Source: Gammaproteobacteria bacterium
GTDB lineage: Bacteria > Pseudomonadota > Gammaproteobacteria > Arenicellales > Arenicellaceae
DNA length: 64,000 nucleotides
Assembly (NCBI GenBank): GCA_013002025.1
Contig: JABDKW010000005.1
Location: forward strand, 1-64,000
Reading direction: 5' to 3'
Below, piece by piece: positions 1 to 10,168 of the stretch. Below the pieces are notes generated by a model, which saw only the letters and a program-made list of their open reading frames with translations, was not told the DNA's origin and searched no databases. Each line of letters starts with the position of its first letter. Position 1 is the first letter of the stretch. Both the position numbers and the translations under genes were made by a program.

Positions 1-1069
1 AGACGTAATGTCCTTCGCGAATACTCTTGTTAGGGATTACAAACACACCTTCAATTGACTGACCTTGAATCTGCGCGTTAACAAACTGGCCGATTTTTAG
101 CGCTGGTTGGCCACTCTTTTTACCAAAAGGGTCAATCACTTCGGCAATCACATCGATCTGGCGGGTGCTCATATCAAAGGTACTGTCGGTGCGCGTGATG
201 GTCGCTGCCCAGCTATATTCCTGAGTGCCGAACTCTGAATTGACGGTTACCTGGAATTGTGGTTCGGCTGCTCCGCCGACACCAAATTGATCCAGCCCCA
301 ACTGATTGAATTCAACCTGACTCAGCGGCAGGCGCACTTCCACACCGTCGGTGGCAAATACTTCGGCGATGGGCGTGCCGACACTGACATATTGGCCGCG
401 CACCGCAGCGCGTTGAATTATTCGCCCATCATACGGTGCAGTGACGGTGGTGCGGCTTAGGTTTAAACGCGCAGTTTGGTGGGCCGCTCTGGCTGAATCC
501 AGTGCGGCTTTGGCGGCTGCCAGCTGTGGCTTGCGCATTACCAGATCCGGCGCAGGTTGAGTATTACCCAGGCGCTCCCAATCCAATTGCGCCTGGCGCG
601 CATTGGCTTGTTCCTGCTGATAGGCGACCTCGGCCTGCGACAGGTTGGCGCGGGTTCGACTGACGTCAGACAGATAGTCACGCTGGTCAATCTGGATTAG
701 CAGGTCGCCCTTTTTAAACACGCCACCGGTTTTAAAGTTTTCCGCGGTCTGCACGATTTCACCGCGCACCTGGGCCACCAGATTGCCGCGGGTAACTGCT
801 TCGATGGTACCGTTTGCCTGCACCACAACCGGGTACTCGGAGAGTTGTGCTTGAATTACGTCGACTCGCACCACCGTCTCTGGAATCGCCTGTTTTTGTG
901 CCTCAGGCTTAAACGCGTTCAGCAGGAAAATAATCAGCATCGCAAATAGCAGAATGCCGGTTACGATGGTGAGCTTTCGCGAGTTTCTTTTAAGAATTGC
1001 TATGGGGCCTCGTTGTGGCTGATTGCCATTCTGATCGAGGTTGAGTTGGTATTCCGTGTTCATGTTCAT
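1..1069 (-). CDS. RND efflux periplasmic adaptor (HlyD/MFP family), partial
   Basis: This is a membrane-fusion protein that would link an inner-membrane RND pump to the outer-membrane channel. It starts at the ATG at 1069 and is open at the left edge, so the C-terminus is missing. Visible are a short cytoplasmic N-terminus, one membrane anchor at about residues 31-50, a biotinyl-lipoyl-like half (GTIEAVTRGNLVAQVRGEI), an alpha-hairpin rich in Gln and Ala, the second lipoyl half (TTVTAPYDGRI) and the beginning of the beta-barrel. This order is that of AcrA/MexA-type adaptors. It lies 52 bp downstream of the outer-membrane factor gene on the same strand. The RND pump itself would be expected further left, outside the window. 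Substrate unknown. Confidence 0.9.
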   Translation of the reverse strand, partial: MNMNTEYQLNLDQNGNQPQRGPIAILKRNSRKLTIVTGILLFAMLIIFLLNAFKPEAQKQAIPETVVRVDVIQAQLSEYPVVVQANGTIEAVTRGNLVAQVRGEIVQTAENFKTGGVFKKGDLLIQIDQRDYLSDVSRTRANLSQAEVAYQQEQANARQAQLDWERLGNTQPAPDLVMRKPQLAAAKAALDSARAAHQTARLNLSRTTVTAPYDGRIIQRAAVRGQYVSVGTPIAEVFATDGVEVRLPLSQVEFNQLGLDQFGVGGAAEPQFQVTVNSEFGTQEYSWAATITRTDSTFDMSTRQIDVIAEVIDPFGKKSGQPALKIGQFVNAQIQGQSIEGVFVIPNKSIREGHYV

Positions 1070-1121
1070 TTAATTACTGCCACCTGCAGACAACGACCAC
1101 GATACTACCATCGTGGGGCGC

Positions 1122-2636
1122 TCAGTCCGCTATTATATCCGGCAAATCTGCTGTTGGGTCACGATTATCGGAACTGACGAAGTCGCCACCCAGTGCGAGG
1201 TGGATTCCGATACGATTTTGCAACAGTGCATTGCGAATATTGAGTTCGGTGCGCATGGAGTCGAATAGCCGTCGCTGCGACTCAAGAACCGTGGTGTAGT
1301 TCTCGATCCCGGACTGGTAGCGGTCTAAAGCGAGGTCCAAACCCCCTTGCGCGAAATTTACTGCCTCTTTTATAGCATGATGCTGGTCAACAAGAAGTGA
1401 CTCCCGTGACAGTGAGTTTTCAACCTCTTCGAAGGCATTCAGCGTGGTTCTTACCAGCTGAGCGTAGGCCTCCTCAGCCTGATACACGGCCTGATCTTCA
1501 CGTGAACGCAGGGCGCCCGCTTGAAACAGGGGCTGGGTGAGGCTGGACAGCAGGCTGACCACCATATTGTTGTTGTCAAACAACTGATTAAAGCTATCGC
1601 GGCTATCACCGATTGAACCATTAAAATTAAGGCTGGGGAAACGATCCCGACGCGCTGCTTTGGCGTTGGCGACCGTGGATTGGTAAAATAATTGACTGGC
1701 TTTTATGTCCGGGCGCCGCGTTAACAGCTCAGCTGGCAAACCGCCGGGAACGGTGCCGCGGATGGAGGGCAAGCTGGCTTTAAAGGCCAGCTCGGTGTCT
1801 GGGTATTCCCCCATTAGTGATTTGAATGCTCGCAGCGATTGAATGTAGCTGAATTCGGTCTCCGAGAGAGCCGAAATTTGCAGCTGTACGTCGGTGCGGC
1901 TCAGATAAACGTCCAGCGCAGAGCGCAGACCACGTTGATAATTTTCTTCGATAAGCGCCGCGGTGCGTTGAAAGCTGTCCAATCGCTGTTGCGCCAGATC
2001 CAGCTGTAATTTATTGGTTACCAGGTTGTACCAGGCACGGCTAACGTTCGCTACCAACGACAATTCAGCGGCCTTGAACAGCTCGCCCTGCGCTTTTGCC
2101 GAGTAGGCAGCAGCCTTCTTGCGCTGGGTTAATTTCCCCCACACGTCGGCCTCCCAGCTTATATCCAGCGCACCGCTGACGGTGCGGATATCGGTGGTGA
2201 CACCATTGACCTCGTTCTCTATGTCGCTGTCCGTTACGCTGGCGCGCATATTAGGCCACAACAGCGAGCCATTAATGGTGACCTGTTCGATGGCGCCTTT
2301 CAGTTGTGCTGCGGACGCGTAAAGGTCCGGGTTGCGGGCCAGCGCCGCGGCCACGTATTTGTTCAAATCATCGTCTGCAAAGGTCTCCAGCCACCCACTG
2401 TTCACGGCTTTCACCTGTGCCGCCACAGCCTGTTCAGGGGATGATTCCTGCTCCTGCTTATCAATCTCCCATTGATCGGGTATCACCACCTGGGCCTGTT
2501 CGGGCAGGTGTCTGATGTGACCCGCACAGCCGGCCAGTAACAGCGCCAGGCCAAGCGCGGCCCATTTAATGGGCGATTGGCCGCGAGCTAGCTGCAAGTA
2601 TCTGTGAGGGGGAGTGTTATTAGTATGGGAAATCAT
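1122..2636 (-). CDS. Outer membrane efflux lipoprotein (NodT/OprM-type)
   Basis: Trimeric outer-membrane channel (TolC/OprM superfamily, NodT-type lipoprotein) for an RND efflux system. The 504-residue protein has an N-terminal export signal ending in a lipobox (LLLAGC at about residues 32-37) after a rather long polar N-region. Two OEP repeats follow, with family-typical segments such as LPAELLTRRPDI near the middle and the long coiled-coil helices (ALDRYQSGIENYTTVLESQR) near the C-terminus. It is the first gene of the leftward efflux operon; the adaptor follows after 52 bp. The start at 2636 is ATG with only a weak Shine-Dalgarno. What is exported cannot be told from sequence. Confidence 0.92.
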   Translation of the reverse strand: MISHTNNTPPHRYLQLARGQSPIKWAALGLALLLAGCAGHIRHLPEQAQVVIPDQWEIDKQEQESSPEQAVAAQVKAVNSGWLETFADDDLNKYVAAALARNPDLYASAAQLKGAIEQVTINGSLLWPNMRASVTDSDIENEVNGVTTDIRTVSGALDISWEADVWGKLTQRKKAAAYSAKAQGELFKAAELSLVANVSRAWYNLVTNKLQLDLAQQRLDSFQRTAALIEENYQRGLRSALDVYLSRTDVQLQISALSETEFSYIQSLRAFKSLMGEYPDTELAFKASLPSIRGTVPGGLPAELLTRRPDIKASQLFYQSTVANAKAARRDRFPSLNFNGSIGDSRDSFNQLFDNNNMVVSLLSSLTQPLFQAGALRSREDQAVYQAEEAYAQLVRTTLNAFEEVENSLSRESLLVDQHHAIKEAVNFAQGGLDLALDRYQSGIENYTTVLESQRRLFDSMRTELNIRNALLQNRIGIHLALGGDFVSSDNRDPTADLPDIIAD

Positions 2637-2870
2637 AGTTTGATTACTCTGAATTTTATCCGTTTTAAAACAGCGTTACGCAACTCAATCCTCCGGATGC
2701 TTGATCGAAGACTTGGCTGCGTGAGTTGGAGATTTATTTGAATCTACTATGTAAGATGCAATTAGGCACGGTTTGGGTTCGACTTTTTTAGCACGACTAA
2801 TATTGCAGTTTACAAAACCGGTTCACGAAGCCGCCTGGCGACATCGCGGCGCGGATTCACTAAACGCCAG

Positions 2871-2879
2871 TGCTATACT
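2871..2879 (+). promoter_or_regulatory. Extended -10 promoter for argB
   Basis: TG-C-TATACT is an extended -10 element 40 bp before the argB start. No good -35 is seen 17 bp upstream, as is usual for extended -10 promoters. The rest of the 282-bp gap 2637-2918, which separates argB from the divergent efflux operon, shows nothing else I can assign. Confidence 0.5.
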
Positions 2880-2891
2880 GCGACCCCCTAA

Positions 2892-3782
<891 letters not shown>

Positions 3783-3802
3783 GCGCTAGGTTTATAAGGT
3801 CA

Positions 3803-4534
3803 TCAGGCGGCCACGCCAGCCAATTCCAATACCTGTTCCAAATGCCGAATCGTATGATTGGGCCGCTCTTGCAAATCATCGAAGGCGTTACTCAGGCGCT
3901 TGCCGCTGGGATCATAGAACACCCCTTGCATGCCGACGCGAATGGCGCCAGCGACGTCATTCAGGGCGTGGTCGCCAATTTGCCATGCCTCGGCAGCAAC
4001 CACGCCGCCGCGTTGCAGGGCTAACTCAAACACCGGGGCATGGGGTTTGTGCGCCCGTGCCTGAGCGCTCACCGTCACATGGTCAACCATGCTGGCGATG
4101 TTCAGGCTTTCGACCTTGGCTAATTGCAGTCGTTCGATACCATTGGTGATTAACCCGGTCACGATACCCGCTTTGCGCAGTTCCTGGAGTGTGGTTTCCG
4201 CGCCAGGGTGAAAACGAACGTTGTCTTGGGTCGCACAGATAAAGCGCTGTAACATAGCTTCTCCCAACTGTTCACCGGCACCTGGCTTCACCGCTTCGAT
4301 GGCTTGGGCAAAACACCCAACCAATTGTTGTTCCGGAGAATGCTCCTGCTCAAACATTGTGTTCCACAGCGCCCCCGCACCACGCCGCAATGCGGTGAAA
4401 AATTCACTGCGTTGGCCGCTGCCGAGTTCGGCCTCAAACTCACCATACATACTGGCGAACACTTCCTGAATGGGAATAATATTTTCGATCAGGGTCTCAT
4501 CCAAGTCGAAGAAAATGGCCTTCGGGGCTTGCAT
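3803..4534 (-). CDS. HAD-superfamily phosphatase
   Basis: Haloacid-dehalogenase-type hydrolase with a helical cap (subfamily I, resembling YjjG/NANP-like phosphatases). Motif I is FFDLDETL right after the start, motif II is GLITNG, the motif III lysine is in ARAHKPHAP and motif IV is QIGDHALNDVAGA. The reading frame opens at a TTG at 4570, but that would overlap the upstream gene by 29 bp and put 12 odd residues before the usual MxxPKAIFFDLDET start, so I choose the ATG at 4534 (243 residues). It is the last gene of a leftward operon after the MMPL exporter (7-bp gap). The substrate, probably a small phosphomonoester, is unknown. Confidence 0.9.
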   Translation of the reverse strand: MQAPKAIFFDLDETLIENIIPIQEVFASMYGEFEAELGSGQRSEFFTALRRGAGALWNTMFEQEHSPEQQLVGCFAQAIEAVKPGAGEQLGEAMLQRFICATQDNVRFHPGAETTLQELRKAGIVTGLITNGIERLQLAKVESLNIASMVDHVTVSAQARAHKPHAPVFELALQRGGVVAAEAWQIGDHALNDVAGAIRVGMQGVFYDPSGKRLSNAFDDLQERPNHTIRHLEQVLELAGVAA

Positions 4535-4541
4535 ACTTAAT

Positions 4542-6959
4542 TCAGGGAGCAGGCGTGAATTCGGGTCCAAACGGCTTAAACTTGAGCAAAATAACAGGCA
4601 TCAACAGCAGGTCTGCGATGAGCGCCGCAGTAATGGTACCGCCCAATAAAACGCCGAAGTTTGCCAGTACCGTTGTGTTGGAACCGAGGAAAGCTAAAAA
4701 GGCGACCACTAATATAAAGGAGGTTGCGACCAACGCCGGGCCGACATCATTTAAGCCAAGGCGCAGGGCCTGCTCGTAACTGCCGGTACTATAGAAACGT
4801 ACCCTGAATCGTGTCACCAGATGAATGGTGTCGTCGACCGCAATACTGATGGCAATGGTGGCTAATAATAGCTTCATATAATCGAGCGGCACATTCAGCC
4901 AACCGAGGGCCCCGAGCGCCAATGCGACCGGTGTTAAGTTGGGAATCATGGAAAGCAGGCCTACCTTGATCGAGCCAAAGCTGATGCACATGATTAACGC
5001 GATCATGGCAAACACCAGCGGGTAGCTGGTGAGTTGTGTATCGCCGATGTAGTTGGCCAGTTTAACCCACAGCAGCCCGATGCCGGTTTTGTTGCCGGTC
5101 GCGTTGTCCAGGGGATTTTGCGCCACAAAGGCATCGATCTCAGCTAACAATTTTTCCACATTGGATGCGCTGGTCATTTCCACCTGAAATTCGATCACCG
5201 TGCGTGAAAAATCATGCGATACAAACTCTTCCAATTCTTTGCCGCCTGACATTTCGTACACCAGAAAATATTGTGACAGCAAATTCTGTCGGTCCGGTAC
5301 ACGATAGTAGGCTGGGTCGTTAGCACGAAAAGTCTGATTCAGATCCTTCATCATGTCGGCCACCGACTGGGTCTTCTTCACCAGCGGGTTTTGCTCCGCA
5401 AACCGTTGGATATCTTCGATCTGTTTAATCAGTTTTGCGCTTTTAATACCCTCCGGAATTTTGGTGTCAATCAGGTAGCTCATGTGTAAGGTGCCACCCA
5501 TCTCTTCTTCCACTTTTAGCGTCGCCTTGCGCCATTCAACATGCGGTTTGAATTCAGACAGAAAATTGAAGTCATTTCGCAGTTGAGTAATGCCCATAAA
5601 GGCCAGTACAAAAATCAACGCTGAAATACCTAAGATCTGGTTGGGGTATTTCAGGTTCCAATCAATGGATTTATCAACGATCGGCTTGATGAGCGGCGTT
5701 ACCGCCATTCTGCCCTGCTTGGAGCGATCAAACTTGCGCGGTTTACGGGCCAGAAAGACTACCAGCAGAGTGGTGGAGAGGAAAAAGGCGGTCATAATGC
5801 CAAACGCCGAATAAACGCCAAATTCGGCCAGCATTTTAAGATTCGACACGCTCATCACCGAGAAGCCGGCGGCCGTGGTCAGGGCCGCCATAAAGCAGGG
5901 GCCACCGACCTTGCTGAGTGCCCGGATGACGGCCTGATTGGCATCGCCCGAGCGGCTTAACTGGCGCTGGTACTCCAATAGAATATGCACCGATTGCGCG
6001 ATACCCACGGCGCAGATCAGGGTCGGCAACAGTGAAAAGAAATTGCCGATGGTCCAATTCAGGGTACAGATAAAGGCCACGGTCAATAATACGCTGACCA
6101 CCACCACCGTTAACGGCCCCAGAATGCCGGCAACGGTGGCGCGAAAAACCACTACACACAGCATCATAATGATGAGCAACGCACCGAGCGTGATGTAAGT
6201 CATGTCATTGATCATCGCGCCGATATAGGTGGTATTCATTGGCACGTCGCCGGACACAAAATAGTTAATACCATGCCCGGAGAATTCGGGCCGTGCCAGA
6301 ATCTCCCGCACTTTGGCATCTGCCACCATCGGGTAACTATTGGTTTTGCCGACCGGTTTAGTAGGGTCAATGAGGGTATCTTTCAGCTCGTCGGTGCTGG
6401 TGGCCGACATTTGCAGAATAATGGCAGCATGATCGGCTGCGGAATTTATCAGGTAGTCCACATAGATCGGTTTGGACATGACAAACTGCTTGATCTGTAG
6501 CATTTCTGCTTGAGACTCAGGAAAGTTAATCAGCAATTCGTCAATTTCGATGTCATCTTCCCCGCGCGGCCGCATAAACTCAACGTTGGCGAGGCTGGTG
6601 GCTTCGCGCACAAAAGGCACTTCTGCCTCGAGAGTTTCGGTCAGCCTGGCAATGCGCTGCATCACATCGTAATTAAATGGGCCATGCTCCCGGGATTCGG
6701 CGTTGTAGAGGATATACACCACCTCATCGGACACGAAATCATCCAGATATTCTTTGTAGGCAAGATAGGCCTCATCATCCTTGTAAAAAAAATTGCTAAG
6801 GCTGTTGTCAATTCTTACATGGCCAGCGCAATAGCCACCATATCCCACGGCCAATAGTGCGAGAAACGCAATGAAATACCGATGTCTGATCGACCAGCGC
6901 GCGATATTGCCAAAATAGGCATCAATACGGTCGACAATTTTTTCGGGTGCCTGGTTCAA
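4542..6959 (-). CDS. MMPL/RND-superfamily exporter (COG1033-like)
   Basis: An 805-residue inner-membrane transporter made of two homologous halves. Each has one N-terminal membrane helix (about residues 24-45 and 440-458), a large periplasmic loop, then a bundle of five membrane helices. The second bundle carries the conserved IAISIAVDDTIHLV, with acidic residues where RND proteins carry proton-relay residues. The first bundle has the parallel segment AVGIAQSVHILLE. This is the stand-alone RND type (COG1033), not the tripartite AcrB type. The only possible start is TTG at 6959, because a stop lies two codons upstream and the next Met is near residue 100. It sits between a membrane-anchored metallohydrolase and a HAD phosphatase in one operon. 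Lipid or hydrophobic cargo is common in this group, but the substrate here is unknown. Confidence 0.88.
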   Translation of the reverse strand: MNQAPEKIVDRIDAYFGNIARWSIRHRYFIAFLALLAVGYGGYCAGHVRIDNSLSNFFYKDDEAYLAYKEYLDDFVSDEVVYILYNAESREHGPFNYDVMQRIARLTETLEAEVPFVREATSLANVEFMRPRGEDDIEIDELLINFPESQAEMLQIKQFVMSKPIYVDYLINSAADHAAIILQMSATSTDELKDTLIDPTKPVGKTNSYPMVADAKVREILARPEFSGHGINYFVSGDVPMNTTYIGAMINDMTYITLGALLIIMMLCVVVFRATVAGILGPLTVVVVSVLLTVAFICTLNWTIGNFFSLLPTLICAVGIAQSVHILLEYQRQLSRSGDANQAVIRALSKVGGPCFMAALTTAAGFSVMSVSNLKMLAEFGVYSAFGIMTAFFLSTTLLVVFLARKPRKFDRSKQGRMAVTPLIKPIVDKSIDWNLKYPNQILGISALIFVLAFMGITQLRNDFNFLSEFKPHVEWRKATLKVEEEMGGTLHMSYLIDTKIPEGIKSAKLIKQIEDIQRFAEQNPLVKKTQSVADMMKDLNQTFRANDPAYYRVPDRQNLLSQYFLVYEMSGGKELEEFVSHDFSRTVIEFQVEMTSASNVEKLLAEIDAFVAQNPLDNATGNKTGIGLLWVKLANYIGDTQLTSYPLVFAMIALIMCISFGSIKVGLLSMIPNLTPVALALGALGWLNVPLDYMKLLLATIAISIAVDDTIHLVTRFRVRFYSTGSYEQALRLGLNDVGPALVATSFILVVAFLAFLGSNTTVLANFGVLLGGTITAALIADLLLMPVILLKFKPFGPEFTPAP

Positions 6960-6972
6960 GATCTACTAACGG

Positions 6973-7890
6973 TTAGTTGAGCGGTTGGTTCAGTTGTTTA
7001 AAGTTTCCAGTGCTTTCTTCCCAGGCTCTACGCAACACAAATGCGCGGTCCAGCCCGATCGGAATTCCGGCAAATTGCAGTTCCGTAAAGCCTTTGTCGC
7101 TGGTCAGTGAATTGCCCGCCAGCACCTGCTCCAGACTTTGTCCATCCGCAGCAGCAGCCCTGCCAATCTTGGCAAGTTGCCCCATAAATCGTTGAAATTC
7201 GTGAATCCCGACACGGTCCGTGGTCGCCCCATGACCCGGTATTACCCGTTCGAATGAATACTGCAGAACAGTGTCCAGAGTCTCAGACCATTGCTGGACT
7301 GAGCCACCTGCCTCGAGATCTATATTGGGATAATGCTGATTAAACAGCAAGTCCCCCATCACTATTGTACTTTCCTGCTCGATAATTACTACTAAATCTC
7401 CATCGGTATGCGCGCGCCCCGGGTGAATCAGTTGTAGTGTTTTATCGCCAACCTGCACCTTTTTGCTGTCGCTGAAAGTTTCCGTGGGCGCCAGATCGTC
7501 CGGCGACTCCCAGAAATCGGCGTCAAAGTACTGCAGGTGAGAGGCAGTGCGCTCAGTTGTGATAACCCGGGTGCCCGGGGCAAAGCCGGGATTGCCGTGC
7601 GTATGGTCGAGATGATAGTGGGTGTTAATCACCATTACCGGGTCGCTGCCAGTTAAGTTTTCGACCTGCTGACGAATCAGGCGGCCTTGCATGGGGAAGG
7701 TCATGGAGTCGATAACCACGCTGCCCATTGAAGTACGCACCACTGTCACATTGCCACCGATGCCACGGATTACGAACAGGTCAGCGGAGAGCTGCTCAAC
7801 CTGCATGTCTCGCAATTGTGTATAAACATAGCTGGAGACACCGGCCAGCATTAGAACAATAGCTGCCAGGGCCCATTTCAAAACCTTCAT
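6973..7890 (-). CDS. Membrane-anchored MBL-fold metallohydrolase
   Basis: Metallo-beta-lactamase-fold hydrolase, 305 residues, with a single N-terminal hydrophobic segment (about residues 4-22) that should act as an uncleaved anchor or a signal peptide and place the domain in the periplasm. Zinc-ligand motifs are THYHLDHTHGN, then HPGRAHTDGD and IPGHGATTD, the usual order for this fold. The match is to general hydrolases; it does not show that it attacks beta-lactams. ATG start at 7890. It begins a three-gene leftward operon with the MMPL exporter (13-bp gap) and a HAD phosphatase, suggesting processing of something the exporter moves. Confidence 0.88.
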   Translation of the reverse strand: MKVLKWALAAIVLMLAGVSSYVYTQLRDMQVEQLSADLFVIRGIGGNVTVVRTSMGSVVIDSMTFPMQGRLIRQQVENLTGSDPVMVINTHYHLDHTHGNPGFAPGTRVITTERTASHLQYFDADFWESPDDLAPTETFSDSKKVQVGDKTLQLIHPGRAHTDGDLVVIIEQESTIVMGDLLFNQHYPNIDLEAGGSVQQWSETLDTVLQYSFERVIPGHGATTDRVGIHEFQRFMGQLAKIGRAAAADGQSLEQVLAGNSLTSDKGFTELQFAGIPIGLDRAFVLRRAWEESTGNFKQLNQPLN

Positions 7891-8053
7891 CTTTCCTTAA
7901 CTTGGACTCTCTTGTAATCGTTATTCGCGACACTATAAACCAGTACAGGCGTATGACCAACGCTAGCCGTGCCTCTAAACCGGACAAAATCTTTGCCGTG
8001 GTGTCAGGTTTATTAGCAGCTGTTTGACAAAAGTGTGTCCTGATAGGTGAATT

Positions 8054-8299
8054 ATGAAAGAGTCCGTGATTGAAATTGTGAAGCTGGCCAATGGCGACAT
8101 TGCGCTACGCCACGCCGATGACCCGCATCAAAATCTGGTCACCATTTCCTTTTCACAGCCTGTTCAGGATATGTTGCAGGGCATGCAGTTACATGTCGGC
8201 CACAGCATGCTACGGGCAGGCATGGATACCTTCAAAGCCATCCAGCTGGAAAACCTGCAAGCCGCAGAACGAGCCGCCGCACAGGGACTGCTGCACTAG
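8054..8299 (+). CDS. Small conserved-type protein of unknown function
   Basis: An 81-residue soluble protein with no signal or membrane segment. The first part is predicted beta-rich (VIEIVKLANGDIALRHAD), and the rest looks helical with two Met- and Gln-rich stretches (MLQGMQLHVGHSML, LENLQAAERAAAQG). The start at 8054 is ATG with AGGTG about 6 bp before. It is alone, divergent from the metallohydrolase operon and convergent with the ABC exporter. I do not recognise the family. Codon use and the clean start make it likely to be real. Confidence 0.7.
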   Translation: MKESVIEIVKLANGDIALRHADDPHQNLVTISFSQPVQDMLQGMQLHVGHSMLRAGMDTFKAIQLENLQAAERAAAQGLLH

Positions 8300-8331
8300 T
8301 TTAGCGGCTGGCTCTAACGGGTTGATCTCTA

Positions 8332-10086
8332 TTAATAGTTCGAACCATCCTGAAATTGCAGCTCGGCCAGACGCTGATACAGCGGGCAGCTTGCCAATAA
8401 TTCCTGATGCTTTCCAAGCGCGATCAAGCGGCCTTTATCCAGAACCGCGATCTGGTCGGCATGCACAATAGTCGAGAAGCGATGCGCGATTATGACGGTT
8501 GTGCGGTTCTTCATCAGCCCCTCCAGGGCCTGCTGTACATGGCGTTCGCTGGCACTGTCCAGCGCACTGGTCGCTTCATCAAGTAACAGTATTCTGGGGT
8601 TTTTCAAAATTGCTCTGGCAATGGCAACTCGTTGGCGCTGGCCACCAGAGAGACGCACGCCCTGTTCGCCAAGAAAGCTGTTATAGCCGTCAGGCAGTTC
8701 GACAATAAATTCGTGAGCATGGGCTGCTTTGGCTGCTTTGATTACGTCGGCTTCGCTGGCGGTGTCGTCCCCGTAGCGAATATTGTGTAATACGTCGCCG
8801 CTGAACAGCGATGGCTGTTGCGACACCACGGCTAATTGGCGGCGCAGATCCTGTGGCTCGAGCTGGCGTAAATCAACGCCGCCCAGCATTACCTGCCCCT
8901 CGCCAGGATCATAAAAGCGCTGCAGTAGCTCGAAAACGGTGGACTTTCCGGCCCCTGAGGGCCCCACTAGCGCCACTGACTTGCCAGACTCCACTTTCAG
9001 GGAAAACTCCTGCAGCGCTGCCTGGCTCGGTCTCGAGGGATAGGCAAAGCTGACGCCGTGAAAGCTGACTTCGGGTGTCAGCGTGTGGGCAGGAATCGGC
9101 TTTTTAGGGGTCGAAATATGACTTTCTATACTGAGCAGTTCCAATAATCGCTCGGCCGCCCCGGCCGCTCGCTGCAGGTCGCCGACCACTTCAGAGATGG
9201 TGGCGGTGGCGCTGGCCACAATAATGGCATAAAACACAAAGGAGCCGAGTTCGCCGCCGGTCATTTGCCCGTTGATGACATCGTTGCCGCCCACCCATAA
9301 CATCACCGCGATGGCACTGAAGATCAGCGAAATCACCACGGCGATCAGCAACGCACGCTGTTTAATGCGGTCCCGTGCGATCACAAAGGCTTGTTCAACA
9401 TGGCGGCCAAATGCCGTGCGCTCATTGGCTTCCTGAGTGTAGCTTTGCACGGTTTTGATTTGCTGGATCACTTCGCCGGCATAGCTGCCTACATCGGCAA
9501 TGGAATCCTGACTTTTGCGCGACAGGGCGCGCACGCGGCGGCCATACATCAGAATAGGCAGCAACACCATCGGCACACAGGCCAATACCAGCGCACTCAG
9601 CTTTAAGTTAGTCACCAATAACATGATCAAGCCGCCAATAAAGGTAAGTGCGGAGCGCAATGCCATCGAGGCTGAAGAGCCAATCACCGTTTGCAGCAAG
9701 GTGGTATCGGTGGTTAAGCGCGACATGATTTCGCCGCTGCGGTTGGTTTCAAAATAGCTCGGGTGCAGGTCAATTAAATGATTGAACACATCGGTGCGGA
9801 TATCAGCGGATACCCGCTCGCCCAGCCACGACACCAGATAAAATCTCACATAGGTGCCAGCCGCCATCAACAGAGCAATGACAATTATCAACTGAGCAGC
9901 GTTGTTCAATTGCTCGGTAGAGCCGGCGATAAAGCCATCGTCAATTAAGATTCGTACGCCCTGACCCATGGATAGCGTGACGGCGGCAGTGAAAACCAGT
10001 GCGATTGCGGCGCCTACCAGGGTCTTTTTGTATTGCAGCAGATAGCCCAGCAATTGCCACAATACGGAATAATTTTTATCGGCCAT
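8332..10086 (-). CDS. MsbA-like ABC exporter (fused permease/ATPase)
   Basis: Half-transporter of the type IV ABC exporter family, about 584 residues, working as a homodimer in the inner membrane. The N-terminal half has six membrane helices. The C-terminal ATPase has Walker A VGPSGAGKST, a Q-loop, signature LSGGQRQRVAIARA, Walker B ILLLDEATSALD and the H-loop histidine in IIAHRFST. The frame opens at a GTG at 10104, but the ATG at 10086 preceded by GGTGG is the better start. It resembles the lipid/drug exporters of the MsbA/LmrA/BmrA group. It is not linked to lpxK, so I do not call it msbA. It is divergent from the QueD-like operon. Confidence 0.9.
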   Translation of the reverse strand: MADKNYSVLWQLLGYLLQYKKTLVGAAIALVFTAAVTLSMGQGVRILIDDGFIAGSTEQLNNAAQLIIVIALLMAAGTYVRFYLVSWLGERVSADIRTDVFNHLIDLHPSYFETNRSGEIMSRLTTDTTLLQTVIGSSASMALRSALTFIGGLIMLLVTNLKLSALVLACVPMVLLPILMYGRRVRALSRKSQDSIADVGSYAGEVIQQIKTVQSYTQEANERTAFGRHVEQAFVIARDRIKQRALLIAVVISLIFSAIAVMLWVGGNDVINGQMTGGELGSFVFYAIIVASATATISEVVGDLQRAAGAAERLLELLSIESHISTPKKPIPAHTLTPEVSFHGVSFAYPSRPSQAALQEFSLKVESGKSVALVGPSGAGKSTVFELLQRFYDPGEGQVMLGGVDLRQLEPQDLRRQLAVVSQQPSLFSGDVLHNIRYGDDTASEADVIKAAKAAHAHEFIVELPDGYNSFLGEQGVRLSGGQRQRVAIARAILKNPRILLLDEATSALDSASERHVQQALEGLMKNRTTVIIAHRFSTIVHADQIAVLDKGRLIALGKHQELLASCPLYQRLAELQFQDGSNY

Positions 10087-10120
10087 TTTAGTTTGCCACC
10101 ACACCTTTTGCGGCGCGCGT

Positions 10121-10129
10121 TGTTATACT
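10121..10129 (+). promoter_or_regulatory. Extended -10 promoter for the QueD-like operon
   Basis: TG-T-TATACT lies 40 bp before the first gene of the QueD-like/VUT/SDR/TonB operon. There is no clear -35. A near direct repeat of GTTATA occurs here and about 14 bp downstream. It is not a palindrome, so I do not call a Zur or other repressor box. Confidence 0.45.
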
Positions 10130-10168
10130 CTCGCAGTTATAAATCCTTCCGATCGGAACGCCAGTGAA

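Noticed and set aside
10101-10168. Zur operator before the QueD-like operon
   Set aside because: The GTTATA copies are direct, not palindromic, and do not match the known Zur box well enough to call.
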